The notes beneath the pieces were generated by a model. The model was not told where the DNA came from, searched no databases, and worked only from the letters and a program-made list of their open reading frames with translations. Positions 40,808-50,245 of a stretch of DNA of 64,000 nt are shown piece by piece. Source of the stretch: Sugiyamaella lignohabitans (Eukaryota; Ascomycota; Dipodascomycetes; Dipodascales; Trichomonascaceae); NCBI RefSeq assembly GCF_001640025.1, contig NC_031671.1:2604001-2668000 (forward strand), given 5' to 3'. The position numbers and the translations under genes were made by a program. How positions within the stretch are numbered: position 1 is the first letter of the stretch; the number at the start of each line of letters is the position of its first letter.

Positions 40808-41380
40808 TACTTTAGGTCTAGGCGGATGGGCAGTACAAAAATATACATATACAAAAATAAAAAAAAGGAAAAAATAAAAATAAAAATAAAAAAGGGAAAA
40901 AAGAGGAATATTACCTTACCTACAAAAAAAAGTCCCAATATGCAACAAAGTCACGCTACTATTGCATTATCTGCATAATATTAGTGGTCAACCGACATGT
41001 TAACAAGGAAAGTTAGCCCCAATTATAACTATCGCAGGAATATCACTTGCGGCGGGATAGACCGATACTGTGAGACCAGCATATCGGCAAAAAAAAATTC
41101 ATTCTACGTGTAGAACACAGAACGGTACATGAAAAATGGGGGCAGCGAGGAGATATATTGCTAGCAACGGGTGCAGCTCAACCTAAAGGCCTAAGGGTGA
41201 CTCTAATGGGGTTCTAGTTAGGCTGCTACGCACTCAACACTCCCCCCCTCAACACATTACATTACCATATATCATCCCCCCTTTTTCCACTTTTTGCCTT
41301 TTTTACTTCGTTTTTCTCCCTATTTTAATTTATATTGAGATTTAGACCATAATACCGCAGTAGCTGGGATCCCAACACAC

Positions 41381-41441
41381 CGACTCGAGCGAAGCGAGAG
41401 GAGCCACGGGGTCTGGGGCAGAGCCCCAGCCGCCGGAGGCA
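41381..41441 (-). repeat. GC-rich element, single-ended (copy 16)
   Basis: CGACTCGAGCGAAGCGAG, CGGGGTCTGGGGCAGAGC, then the GCCGCCGGAGGCA end, in the gene-poor region. Confidence 0.94.
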
Positions 41442-42010
41442 GTATGCCACGGCGAATATTCTACTAACGAGACAGTCGGAGCTACGAACGAGAGTGTGTA
41501 ATAGACCCATTTTACTTATTTCACCCACTTTACTAATTGGGTCTGCAGTCGTCTGACAAAAGAAAGTATCGGGATAAAATCAAATATTTTATGGCACATA
41601 ATGCACAAAACGCTTTACAGGTACAAACATAAAAAAAAACTAGCGTCCAAGCCCAGTCATTACCAATAACAAACTGGGCCACCACAGCAGGAACGCGCGG
41701 GAGTTTGTGTTGCTGCATTTCTAACATTGGATCCTATCTTCTTATTTTTCAGAAGCTCTCGGACATTTCATTTCTGGATTGCCATTTGTCTCGTTGCTGC
41801 TGTGTACTCATTACACAGGCAAGACTCATTGAAGTGAAGTGAAGTTTTCGGCAGAAGTCCAGTGGGTCGATTTGCGCTCCACTTACAACTGTTTCTGGTT
41901 AGCCAATTTTTATACAGTGATTTACCCCGACTGTTAGTATTGGAATTGGACCACCAAATTTATCACCAAAGTTACCAACAGACCGTAATATAATCAGGAA
42001 CTTGGTCTGG

Positions 42011-42373
42011 TCATATCACCAGAAAAAGGAGAGGTTCAGTAGTACATACTACCTCGAGAAAATACTCATACACAGACGGCGTGACTGTCTGTGTTATCAT
42101 CCTTGGACCTCCATATCTCTTTCTCTTGACTGCTCGACTACCTTTGAATGTGCCTGACAATGTGTGTACTTTAACGTTGACCGCAGTTTCTCTGTACATT
42201 TGCTTGTGCTCTGAAGCGTTTTCCAGCGTAGCAAGCGGTAGAAGAATATCCGTCCCGAGGATATCAAGCGACAGTAGATCATCAATTTGAATTAGTGGTG
42301 GTATCTCATCAGAATAGAAGAAGAAGAAGAAGAAGAAAAACCATTCACAACTGCTGAGAAAGAACTTTATCAC
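42011..42373 (-). CDS. Hypothetical ORF, possibly an exon
   Basis: A 120-codon ATG frame. The N-terminal part is a run of Phe coded by a (GAA/TTC)n microsatellite (about 42319-42338) and is doubtful. The following 80 residues look protein-like (DEIPPLIQIDDLLSLDIL, later KRYGGPRMITQTVTPSV). A CTAAC-AG acceptor-like site lies at about 41931-41937 downstream on this strand, so this could be an internal exon of a spliced gene. I recognise no family and cannot place the other exons. Confidence 0.28.
   Translation of the reverse strand: MIKFFLSSCEWFFFFFFFFYSDEIPPLIQIDDLLSLDILGTDILLPLATLENASEHKQMYRETAVNVKVHTLSGTFKGSRAVKRKRYGGPRMITQTVTPSVYEYFLEVVCTTEPLLFLVI
42319..42338 (+). repeat. GAA microsatellite
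   Basis: About seven GAA units, giving a poly-Phe run on the minus strand. Confidence 0.85.
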
Positions 42374-42480
42374 GGTTTCTGAAGTGACATATTAGAACAG
42401 TAAGGTAGTAAGGTAATAGTGCTGGAAGTATAAGCGTGAACGGTGGGAATAGACGAGAGTGTGGAAAAGAGAATAGCGCA

Positions 42481-44226
42481 ATGTCGTCACCCATTATGAC
42501 TACAGCTCCCAACCAGGTCCCACAGAACAAGATGGATACTACAATGGACGAGGACCGAAAAGAGTTTTCTCCGCATAACAGAAACAACTCTCTGTCGGCA
42601 TTAGCATCTACTTTATCAGCATCATCGTCACTGTCAGGAGTCATGTCTAAACAGTGGATACCCGAAGAGTCATATAATGAAATGGACGAGCCTATTAACT
42701 CGCAAGAACCAAACTCGCACAATTCATCATCTACAGCTACACCACATCATTCCACAAGCCGGTTCAAGCATTATTATAAACCCACCATCTCAGAATCACC
42801 AACCCTCGTGTCATTATGTCAAAAGTATATTGACGAAGGAAATATCGACGGGTTGGCTCGCATTGCTCGTAATAGAGGTCTGCCACCTGCTTTACGACAA
42901 TATGCCTGGCCATTACTGCTGAGTTCACATCCATATGCCATTTCCCCATCCATTGTAGCTGAATACCCAGGCTCTTATTCCGGAACTGGTCAGAATCTTG
43001 CATCGACCGACGATGATATCGTCCCCATTAAGCGGATACGCGGAGATATATCAAGGTATCGCAAACGACTAAAACAACAACAAGAAGCAGCATCAAGACA
43101 AAAGTCGGCTTCTACAAGCAGGAATCTTTCACGAACATCCACTGTGGCTACACAAACACCCAGTTCAACATCTCCGCCCGGAAACAATGCATTTTCTTAT
43201 TACGACAGTGATGCTGTCAATGCATACCTGAATGAAAGTATGGAGAATCAACGATATGAGGTTCTTGAAGAGACGATAGAAAACTTCCTGAAGAAATGGG
43301 GAGCTAGTATTCCTTATGAATCAGGCATGGTATGGACGGCCTTTGCATTAGCTGACTGGGTGGATCCAGTATACATTTTAGATCTAAGACATCCTCAAAG
43401 GAAGAGAAAGCAAGCCGAAGTCTCTCATCAAAAGGAGTCTATCACCAAAGAGGTAATTGAAGAGAATCAAATAGAAGACACCACAGATTCCTCCTCGTCA
43501 GACTCGCCTTCCCCATCACCATCATTGTCACCCACCCCATCACATTCATCAGCTACATCTGGTGTACATTCTGAGAGCAGCACACCCGAACTGACTCCTG
43601 TTGGAGTGTGGGAACAAGAATTACAACAACACAGTTTTTCTGATGTATTTGAGAAGTTCATGCTCGTTCTTTTCCACTCGCCTCCTCTTAGCTCGGACGG
43701 TCCATCTGGGCCATGTGATTCACATATCTCTCAAAGACTATCGTTATTTCTTTCGATTTTCAAGAAGCTGTTGCCTGAATTGAGCGACTACTTTGACGAA
43801 GAAGATGTGCTATCCAGCATTGGCGGTGACGAATGGCTATTATGGTGGGTGAAGTGGATGGGAGCCAAGGTGTGGAATAAGTTCGACAGAGGCCGTGCCT
43901 GGGATATGTACCTCGGCTGGCGACCCACGAACCCCAAAGAGGCCACACAGTTTGATGTCTCGCAAGCCGATGTAGGAGTCGACCCCTTCTGGAGCCCTAT
44001 TGAGCTAGAATCGGACTCAATTCTCGCACCGCACATCCAGCATCTCTTCGTGTGTTTTGCCATTCTGAAGTCGAAGAGCCACACCCTGTTCGAGCTGGAT
44101 CAAAGCGAGATCAGACAGTTTTTGACCCAAGTGTCGAAGAGCAACGACATGGAATCGATCATCCTCGAGGCTGGTGAGGCCTGGAGATCGTGGCAATGGG
44201 CCGAAGAGAACGACGAGAGCGACTGA
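42481..44226 (+). CDS. OCA5: Oca5-type TBC-related protein
   Basis: A homolog of S. cerevisiae Oca5 (YHL029C), a member of the OCA/inositol-pyrophosphate-linked group with a TBC (RabGAP-like) fold. The start is the ATG at 42481 (MSSPIM), giving 581 aa. After a low-complexity Ser/Asn-rich N-terminus it shows ARNRGLPPALRQYAWPLLL followed by SSHPYAISPSI, then FLKKWGASIPYESGMVWTAF. Next come an acidic Ser/Pro insert (about 320-380), FSDVFEKFMLVLFHSPPL, and the C-terminal DRGRAWDMYLGWRP block, all in the order seen in yeast Oca5. It lacks an obvious TBC Arg/Gln finger pair, so GAP activity is uncertain. Convergent with ANP1; the 3' end is GC-rich. Confidence 0.86.
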   Translation: MSSPIMTTAPNQVPQNKMDTTMDEDRKEFSPHNRNNSLSALASTLSASSSLSGVMSKQWIPEESYNEMDEPINSQEPNSHNSSSTATPHHSTSRFKHYYKPTISESPTLVSLCQKYIDEGNIDGLARIARNRGLPPALRQYAWPLLLSSHPYAISPSIVAEYPGSYSGTGQNLASTDDDIVPIKRIRGDISRYRKRLKQQQEAASRQKSASTSRNLSRTSTVATQTPSSTSPPGNNAFSYYDSDAVNAYLNESMENQRYEVLEETIENFLKKWGASIPYESGMVWTAFALADWVDPVYILDLRHPQRKRKQAEVSHQKESITKEVIEENQIEDTTDSSSSDSPSPSPSLSPTPSHSSATSGVHSESSTPELTPVGVWEQELQQHSFSDVFEKFMLVLFHSPPLSSDGPSGPCDSHISQRLSLFLSIFKKLLPELSDYFDEEDVLSSIGGDEWLLWWVKWMGAKVWNKFDRGRAWDMYLGWRPTNPKEATQFDVSQADVGVDPFWSPIELESDSILAPHIQHLFVCFAILKSKSHTLFELDQSEIRQFLTQVSKSNDMESIILEAGEAWRSWQWAEENDESD

Positions 44227-44309
44227 TACACAACCGTCGCCTCGCGTACTTACCGTAATTAATGATTTTGAATTTATGATCGTTACGACTTTATACTTGC
44301 TCGCCCTGC

Positions 44310-44458
44310 TGCCTCCGGCGGCTGGGGCGCTGCCCCAGACCCCGTTGTGCTCGCTTCGCGAGCGCGTCGAGAGCTCCAAGTCCAACAACTACAGATAGGG
44401 GAAGGCTCGCGAAGCGAGCACAACGGGGTCTGGGGCAGCGCCCCAGCCGCCGGAGGCA
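44310..44458. repeat. GC-rich element, two-ended 149 bp (copy 17)
   Basis: Both units carry the GCTCGC/GCGAGC hairpin, and the inner hairpin uses the GGGGC-GCT-GCCCC loop variant. It lies in the OCA5/ANP1 convergent gap. Confidence 0.95.
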
Positions 44459-44740
44459 GACTGTGTTGGGATAATTTGATTTCATTTCGTGGTGGTAAGA
44501 CCTCTATAATAATGTACAAACAGAAATGCCAGCTGTGACAATGAGAAATGAAACAAAAAATTAAAAAAAAAATAGACCAGTAGTAGATATTAGTATTAAC
44601 GACAAAGGCGTGAGGACATGCAAAATGCAAGGAAGCAGAAGGTCGACAGGCGAGGTGGCCACCGTGGAACCTGTTTATGCAAAGCGAGTTGGATAAGTTT
44701 TTTTTTTTTGGATTTTTGCTGTGTTTGTTTCGTGTGCTCT

Positions 44741-46222
44741 TTAATTTGCCTTCTTCTTGCCTTTACTACCAGAACCCACGCCAGCGGCTCGAGCTCCTAT
44801 ACTAATATCCTTTTCATCGTCGATAGATGCAAGTCTGCCACCGGGAATCTTGCTATTGCCATACCATTCTTGGTTCAGAGGAAGCTCGTCCTGCTCGGTA
44901 TTTTTCAGAATGTTGGCCCTTTCAATACGCCATTCATTGCCGACATCTTCGAAACCAGCCGCCCAGATTCGGTCTCTCAGCTCTCTTAGCTTCTCTTCCT
45001 TGTGTTGACGCTCCTCTTCTTGTGCCATCCATTCCATGTGTTTCAAATCATCCGAAGAAGGCTCGTAAATGTGCCAGATGGTATAGTGAGGAAGACCAAC
45101 CACAGAGTAGCCCATTCTACGGCACATTTTACCGAACCCTTCGGTCTCGGCGTGTTTCTCAAAGGAGAATGCTGGGAAGTGTGCACCACTTCGGAAAACG
45201 CTAGCCTTGGCCAAGATAGACACACCTCCAATACCGTCGAGCTCCATCTCAACAGTTGGATCTCCGTAAGGATCACGCAGGTACGCCAAATGGGGTCTCC
45301 AAGTGGCATACTCCACATATCCCTCCACAATAACAGCATCCTCGTCAAGTTGATTAGCAAGCTGGAGAGAAGTTTCCGACTCCTGCCAAGAATTAAGATC
45401 ATATGGCTGTTCATTACCCAGCCAGTCTGGTAGAGGTCTCCATACATTAGGCACAATGACATCTTTATCATGACCCATGAGATCCTCTAAAATAGTGGGT
45501 GGAACGGTCTGAACATCGGCATCTCTCCAGTATACCCACGAATGATAAGGTTTCAGGGCAACTCCCAGCAGCCAATTTCTTGCTCTGGCCATGAGCTTTC
45601 TACGAGGTCCTTGGGCCTCGAATCCGTGACGATCAGAGAATCCCTGGCCAATAGCTTGACCAAAGTCCTTCTCATAAATGTCGATAGTACCGAATCTCTT
45701 TGATGGATCGGGATCTTCTTGCAGTGTCACAAGATGCTCTCTCAGTGCCTCCAAAGTGTTATCCTTGGAATCCGACACTAAAAAGGCCAGATCAATCAAA
45801 TTATGAGGATAGGTAAGATTGACCATGTGGCCAAAAAACATGTTCAAGTGAGGAGCAGCGTCTCTCAAAGGAACAAGGTATAGAATTCGTTCATTCTTGG
45901 TCCATCCTTGTCCGGTTCCCTTACTATCAGCCAAATCATAGTGAAACACCGAATCGATATTAGGATCATCTTGCATCAAACTACTACTGACAGAGAAGAA
46001 ACCTGGCATATGCACTGAAGGGCGAAGACTAGGGAATAGAATCAGTGATAAAATCAGTAGTGGTAAACAGATGATATATACCAATTTTTTTGAAGTATTC
46101 GATACTGTTGACAGATTCGACGAGAACCAGGATGAGTGCTTCTTTGCCGAGGCCCTGGGATGAAACTTCATAAATGGGCCTCCATAATGATCAAACTCGG
46201 AGCTTTTGAAAGGTAAACTCAT
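44741..46222 (-). CDS. ANP1: Golgi mannosyltransferase complex subunit Anp1
   Basis: A member of the Anp1/Mnn9/Van1 family (GT62) that extends the alpha-1,6-mannan backbone of N-glycans. The 493-aa length fits Anp1 better than the shorter Mnn9. It is a type II membrane protein: about 45 cytosolic residues, an anchor at about 47-68, then the luminal domain. Family blocks are ILYLVPLRDAAPHL, DLAFLVSDSKDNTL, RKLMARARNWLL, VYWRDADVQTVPPTIL (the Asp-x-Asp metal site), DGIGGVSILAKASVFR and GLPHYTIWHIYEPSSDDLKH. The C-terminal KHMEWMAQEEE helix and basic tail are Anp1-like. Single exon, first ATG. Convergent with OCA5. Confidence 0.9.
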   Translation of the reverse strand: MSLPFKSSEFDHYGGPFMKFHPRASAKKHSSWFSSNLSTVSNTSKKLVYIICLPLLILSLILFPSLRPSVHMPGFFSVSSSLMQDDPNIDSVFHYDLADSKGTGQGWTKNERILYLVPLRDAAPHLNMFFGHMVNLTYPHNLIDLAFLVSDSKDNTLEALREHLVTLQEDPDPSKRFGTIDIYEKDFGQAIGQGFSDRHGFEAQGPRRKLMARARNWLLGVALKPYHSWVYWRDADVQTVPPTILEDLMGHDKDVIVPNVWRPLPDWLGNEQPYDLNSWQESETSLQLANQLDEDAVIVEGYVEYATWRPHLAYLRDPYGDPTVEMELDGIGGVSILAKASVFRSGAHFPAFSFEKHAETEGFGKMCRRMGYSVVGLPHYTIWHIYEPSSDDLKHMEWMAQEEERQHKEEKLRELRDRIWAAGFEDVGNEWRIERANILKNTEQDELPLNQEWYGNSKIPGGRLASIDDEKDISIGARAAGVGSGSKGKKKAN

Positions 46223-48172
46223 TGTGAGAATGCGAAGTGATGCAGTGTTTTTTGTTGTGTTGTAGACGATTCTATAGTATTTTGATGTACTATGGAATCC
46301 TTATTTTGTCGTCAACTTTGTCGCCAACGTCGTTGCCAACTTTGTTATTTATTGACGCCTGTAGTAGTCCTTTGACCACAGATATCTTCACTTTGTTATC
46401 GATACTACCAAAAATAGCAGTCGATCAAAGGAAGAATACACGAAACCAGGTGAAATAAATTCCTAATAGACGCTGTGTTTAAAAAGCAGAGCTAGCTCGG
46501 TCAAACTAGGATCTTCTTCTTTTGTTGGTGAACCCCGTTTTCCAAGTCGACCGTCCCACGATCAGATCTTAAAGACAACTCTTTAATCCAACCGTCTTTT
46601 ATTTTGTGTCAGTTTCAATACCACACAACACACCGACTACCCTCTTGCAAGGAATATCCAAAGTAAGGCCAAAATAAAAAAAAACGAACAAAACAAACAA
46701 AACAAATAAACTAAAATAATACAGAAGGAAATAGGAAATTGAACAGTGTTGAGAATCAGAAACTAGCCACTTCTCAATTTTTTTTCCAATTCTTATTTCC
46801 CAGACCCTTGTATTTGCTGTAACACAAATGACAATATAAAAAACACTTTCGACCGCTTGTGTGTATGTGCAAAATGTAACGATTTACGTGTATGCTCACT
46901 CTCTATTGTGTACCTTATATCAATGATGCGAGCAGCGTTTTTTTTTTTCGTTTTTCTAGCTACTGCTGCTTGTAACGTGGCTCCGACCTATGCGGGTGTG
47001 TTTCTGCAGGTGACTTTTCTAGCTACACCCAGTTAAAAGTTGTTGAGTGTCTTATATTCTTCTTATTAGTGTTTTTTTCTGCTCTAGTATGATCAGACTA
47101 ATAAGTGTCAAAAATTATAACCGGTGTTGTTAGTTAGTTAGCGAGCTCTTTAGTGTATCGAAAGATGAGCTATATTGGTCAATCAGATAGACACCCTTCC
47201 GACTCCTTTTTTCCGGATTTCGGTGGTGACTGGTGCTGATAAGATGTTTATGCCGGGTAAACAGATTTGTATGTTGATCCACATGTATAGTCAAAAAACA
47301 GCCCGGTAATAGCCCAACTAGCACCACTGGAATGCGGTTCCTGCGTCAAACCCAGCCCTGAACCAGATTGGACCATCTGAATGCTCAAATGAGCTCTGAT
47401 TGGCATGGACAGCATGTCTCAGTAAACAGGCCGACCGGTTCTAACCTGTCAATTTGTTGTAGTCTAACCTCCGACATGGGTTATAAATAGGTGTATTTTT
47501 TGTTATCAGGCATGTTAATTGCAAATTATCACGCAGTGGAGGCGGTTAATAACCTTTTTTTTGGCCCCATAAACAGGTTAAAGTTTGACAAATATTTAAG
47601 TTTGTCGGAAAAACTGACCCCCCTACCCCCCTTTATACATACACGTGATAATGTGCTTTTGCAGGTGGATATTTAGGAGCAAAATTGTTTCTAGTACCGG
47701 CAATATATAAACAAATTAGTTGACAAGTCAATGTGGAGAACAAAAAAGCTAAATATTAGCACATCAACACATCAGCAGCGTTAAATTTGGCGTCGGGGAC
47801 AGGCTTTCGAGCAAAGCTTGTTTCCATTCAAGACCCACCCGAACAATACAGTCGGTGCGGTGCATCTGAGGCGGTCCAGCCCGAATGTCTTAATAGTCTG
47901 AACAATCTGGATCGCGAAGAATAAGAACTTAGCGGTTTCAGATAGATTGCATTCATTTCATTCAAGCAATAGAGAGTAATATAGCGCCTGTGATAAAGTC
48001 AGTACCAGCCAGACCTTGTTCCGTTCGCTTGTGAGCCAGAGCCATGAGCAAAAAGCTCGACCGGGATCCGACGACCGACTCGAGCGAAGCGAGAGGAGCC
48101 ACGGGGTCTGGGGCAGAGCCCCAGCCGCCGGAGGCATCTGTCTCGATCCACATCCAGGGTCCAGATCCAGGG
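46223..48172. other. Intergenic, ANP1 to PRP19
   Basis: About 1.9 kb without a supportable gene: A-rich (about 46670-46740), T-rich and otherwise unremarkable AT-rich sequence. The GC-rich element at 48076-48136 lies near the end. Short frames at 47130-47327 and 47491-47676 look random. Confidence 0.55.
48076..48136 (-). repeat. GC-rich element, single-ended (copy 18), PRP19 leader
   Basis: CGACTCGAGCGAAGCGAG, CGGGGTCTGGGGCAGAGC, then the GCCGCCGGAGGCA end. It lies 36 bases upstream of a GTAAGT donor, so it may be in the first exon of PRP19. Confidence 0.94.
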
Positions 48173-48437
48173 GTAAGTGTAGTGAGGCTTGTGTGCGGCT
48201 TGAGCCGCGTATTTTGAAGTGCCGGTTTTTGTCGATGTCGATAGTGCATTTGCAGCAGAAACCAGTATATTCATTGTAGACATAGAATAGAGATTTTTCA
48301 GGATGGCGCTGGTTTGTTCTAGTAAGTAGAGGGTGGGATTGTAAGGGGAGAATGGGTTTGTCATTGATTGACGATTGGCATAGTTCTTTTTTTGTTTTGT
48401 TTTGGTTTTTCTGTTTGTGTGAAAAGTTTACTAACAG
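48173..48437 (+). other. Probable 5' leader intron of PRP19
   Basis: GGGGTAAGTG at 48171-48180 gives a GTAAGT donor, and TTTACTAACAG at 48427-48437 gives a branch site and acceptor immediately before the PRP19 ATG. The 265-bp size fits the other introns. An upstream in-frame ATG at 48044 stays open through the element to the donor, in phase 0. Confidence 0.6.
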
Positions 48438-49994
48438 ATGGTACCAGTTTCTGGAGAGGTCCCTAAGAACCCAGTGGTGACGAAAACGGGACATGTGTAT
48501 GAAAGGTCGCTGTTGGAGACATATGTGAAGGAAACAGGCAATGATCCAGTGACGGGAGAAGCTATTAATCTCGAGGAAGATATAATTGTGATCCAGGCAA
48601 GCAGTCCCAGCGCTGAAGGAGCTACTAATGGGACAGTAATCCACCCCAAACAGCCAACGCTGACATCAATTCCTTCATTACTATCGTCATTACAATCAGA
48701 GTGGGATGCTCTAATTCTAGAGACGTTTTCTTTGAAACAACAACTGCTGAAAACTCGGCAGGAACTGTCGACTGCGTTATATATCAACGATGCAGCGGTT
48801 CGTGTCAGTGCACGATTAACAAAAGAAAGAGACGAGGCAAGAGAAGAATTAGCGAAATTAGCTGCTAGTCTGGGTAGTGTGGCCAGTTCTGGTGCGAATA
48901 CTTCAAGTATGGATGTGGACGCAAATGGACAAGAAGGAGAAGAGAGCCAACCCAGTGTAGCATTGCCAAGCGCGTTTATCGAGAAAATCACCAGCAAATC
49001 ACAGGTGCTTGCCAGTACACGAAAAGCCAACTCGAAGAAAGAATTACCTGCCGAGCACACTACAGTGGAGGGACTGGGTAAATTTGTTGAATCTTTCAAG
49101 TCAAAGCAATTATTTGCATCTGTATCGCACTTATCGGTTAACGAAGAGACGGGCGATGTAGTTACAGGAGGTGGCAAGTCTCAAGGTGGAATTTTTTCAA
49201 CATCGGAAAAGGCGCTAATTGGAGACAATTTCCAAGCCAGTGGAATTGTCACTGGTGTCTGTTGGGACAACGAAGCATTTGCAGTTGCAACAAAGGCCGG
49301 TGTGGTGGATTATTATCAAGCAGACCGCACTTCTAAGCCTATTCACATCTCTTCTAATCAACCATTAATATCTATTGCCAGCTTTCCTGCTGGACAGCTC
49401 GTTGTCACTGCTGATAAAAATGGCACCTGGTACGTCGTGGATCTTGAGTCGGGCACTGAGTTGAGCTCAATTAGCAACGGCAGTCCTGTCACTTCACTCG
49501 CAGTTCACCCTGATGGTGAATTAGTAGCAGTGGGGTCTGCTGATGGAAACATCCGTATCCACAAGGTCACTGATGAAGACTTCAGTGAACCAGCTGCCGT
49601 GTTCCCAACCGGTTCAGACGACTCGCCGGCCGGTTCTGTCACGAGTCTGTCATTCTCGGAGAACGGCTACTGGCTGGCGGCTTCGTCTTCCAGTCTCGTT
49701 GGCCAAGTGCAAATTTGGAACTTGCGAAAGCTGTCTCTTCTCACAACTGTGCCTTTCGAGACATTAAACTCGGAAATCCTATCCATAAAATTCGACCCCT
49801 CGGGGCAATATCTGGCTGCTGCCTCTTCAGAGGGAATTGAGGTCGCTGCATACAATAAACAGGGCAAGTCATGGACCCCTGGCGTCCTGACGTCTTCAGC
49901 AGGAGCCGTAGACCTCGGATGGACCACCCACGCCAAGAGCTTGGTCTCGATCACCTCAAAAGGCAGCATACACATATTCGAGCAAAGCGAGTAG
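48438..49994 (+). CDS. PRP19: Pre-mRNA-processing factor 19 (U-box ubiquitin ligase)
   Basis: Core of the Prp19/NTC complex that activates the spliceosome. The 518-aa protein starts with a U-box (about residues 1-55: SGEVPKNPVVTKTGHVYERS, then NDPVTGEAI). A Prp19 coiled-coil tetramerisation region follows (about 65-150: ALILETFSLKQQLLKTRQEL, with INDAAVRVSARLTKERDEAR further on). Seven WD40-like blades fill about 215-518. The first ATG after the putative intron acceptor opens the U-box at the position known for the family. An N-terminal extension through the upstream exon is possible but would be repeat-coded. Convergent with the AIM21-like gene. Confidence 0.93.
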   Translation: MVPVSGEVPKNPVVTKTGHVYERSLLETYVKETGNDPVTGEAINLEEDIIVIQASSPSAEGATNGTVIHPKQPTLTSIPSLLSSLQSEWDALILETFSLKQQLLKTRQELSTALYINDAAVRVSARLTKERDEAREELAKLAASLGSVASSGANTSSMDVDANGQEGEESQPSVALPSAFIEKITSKSQVLASTRKANSKKELPAEHTTVEGLGKFVESFKSKQLFASVSHLSVNEETGDVVTGGGKSQGGIFSTSEKALIGDNFQASGIVTGVCWDNEAFAVATKAGVVDYYQADRTSKPIHISSNQPLISIASFPAGQLVVTADKNGTWYVVDLESGTELSSISNGSPVTSLAVHPDGELVAVGSADGNIRIHKVTDEDFSEPAAVFPTGSDDSPAGSVTSLSFSENGYWLAASSSSLVGQVQIWNLRKLSLLTTVPFETLNSEILSIKFDPSGQYLAAASSEGIEVAAYNKQGKSWTPGVLTSSAGAVDLGWTTHAKSLVSITSKGSIHIFEQSE

Positions 49995-50058
49995 CCCGTG
50001 TAATTCTATGTATATCACCACCCTATTATTTAACAGTACTAATTATCTGTCGTGCACC

Positions 50059-50193
50059 TGCCTCCGGCGGCTGGGGCTCCGCCCCAGACCCCGTGGCTCC
50101 TCTCGCTGCGCTCGAGTCGGGCTCCACGGTCAAGTCGGTCCGCGAAGCGGACCACAACCAGGGTCTGGGGCGGAGCCCCAGCCGCCGGAGGCA
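50059..50193. repeat. GC-rich element, two-ended 135 bp (copy 19)
   Basis: The left unit has the CTCGAG form (variant CTCGCTGCGCTCGAG). The right unit carries a third stem version, GGTCCGC-GAA-GCGGACC, a perfect 7-bp stem. It lies in the PRP19/AIM21 convergent gap. Confidence 0.95.
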
Positions 50194-50245
50194 GACTGGC
50201 ACGGTGATGTGTTCTTGGTATATAAAATGCAGTAGTGTTACATCT

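Larger units (their letters stand above)
39524..42010. other. 2.5-kb gene-poor region
   Basis: No convincing coding sequence. It holds two GC-rich elements (39563-39618, 41381-41441), a fold-rich segment at 40605-40807 and A-rich low complexity at about 40845-40905. A further hairpin CCGATACTG/CAGCATATCGG lies near 41061-41087, and C-rich runs near 41240-41285. Splice-like signals around 41710-41750 (CTAAC, then TTTTTCAG) on the plus strand could belong to a small unseen gene. Confidence 0.5.

Noticed and set aside
41160..41240. tRNA-like sequence with GGTTCTAGTT near 41210
   Set aside because: No acceptor stem, D arm or anticodon arm can be drawn around it.
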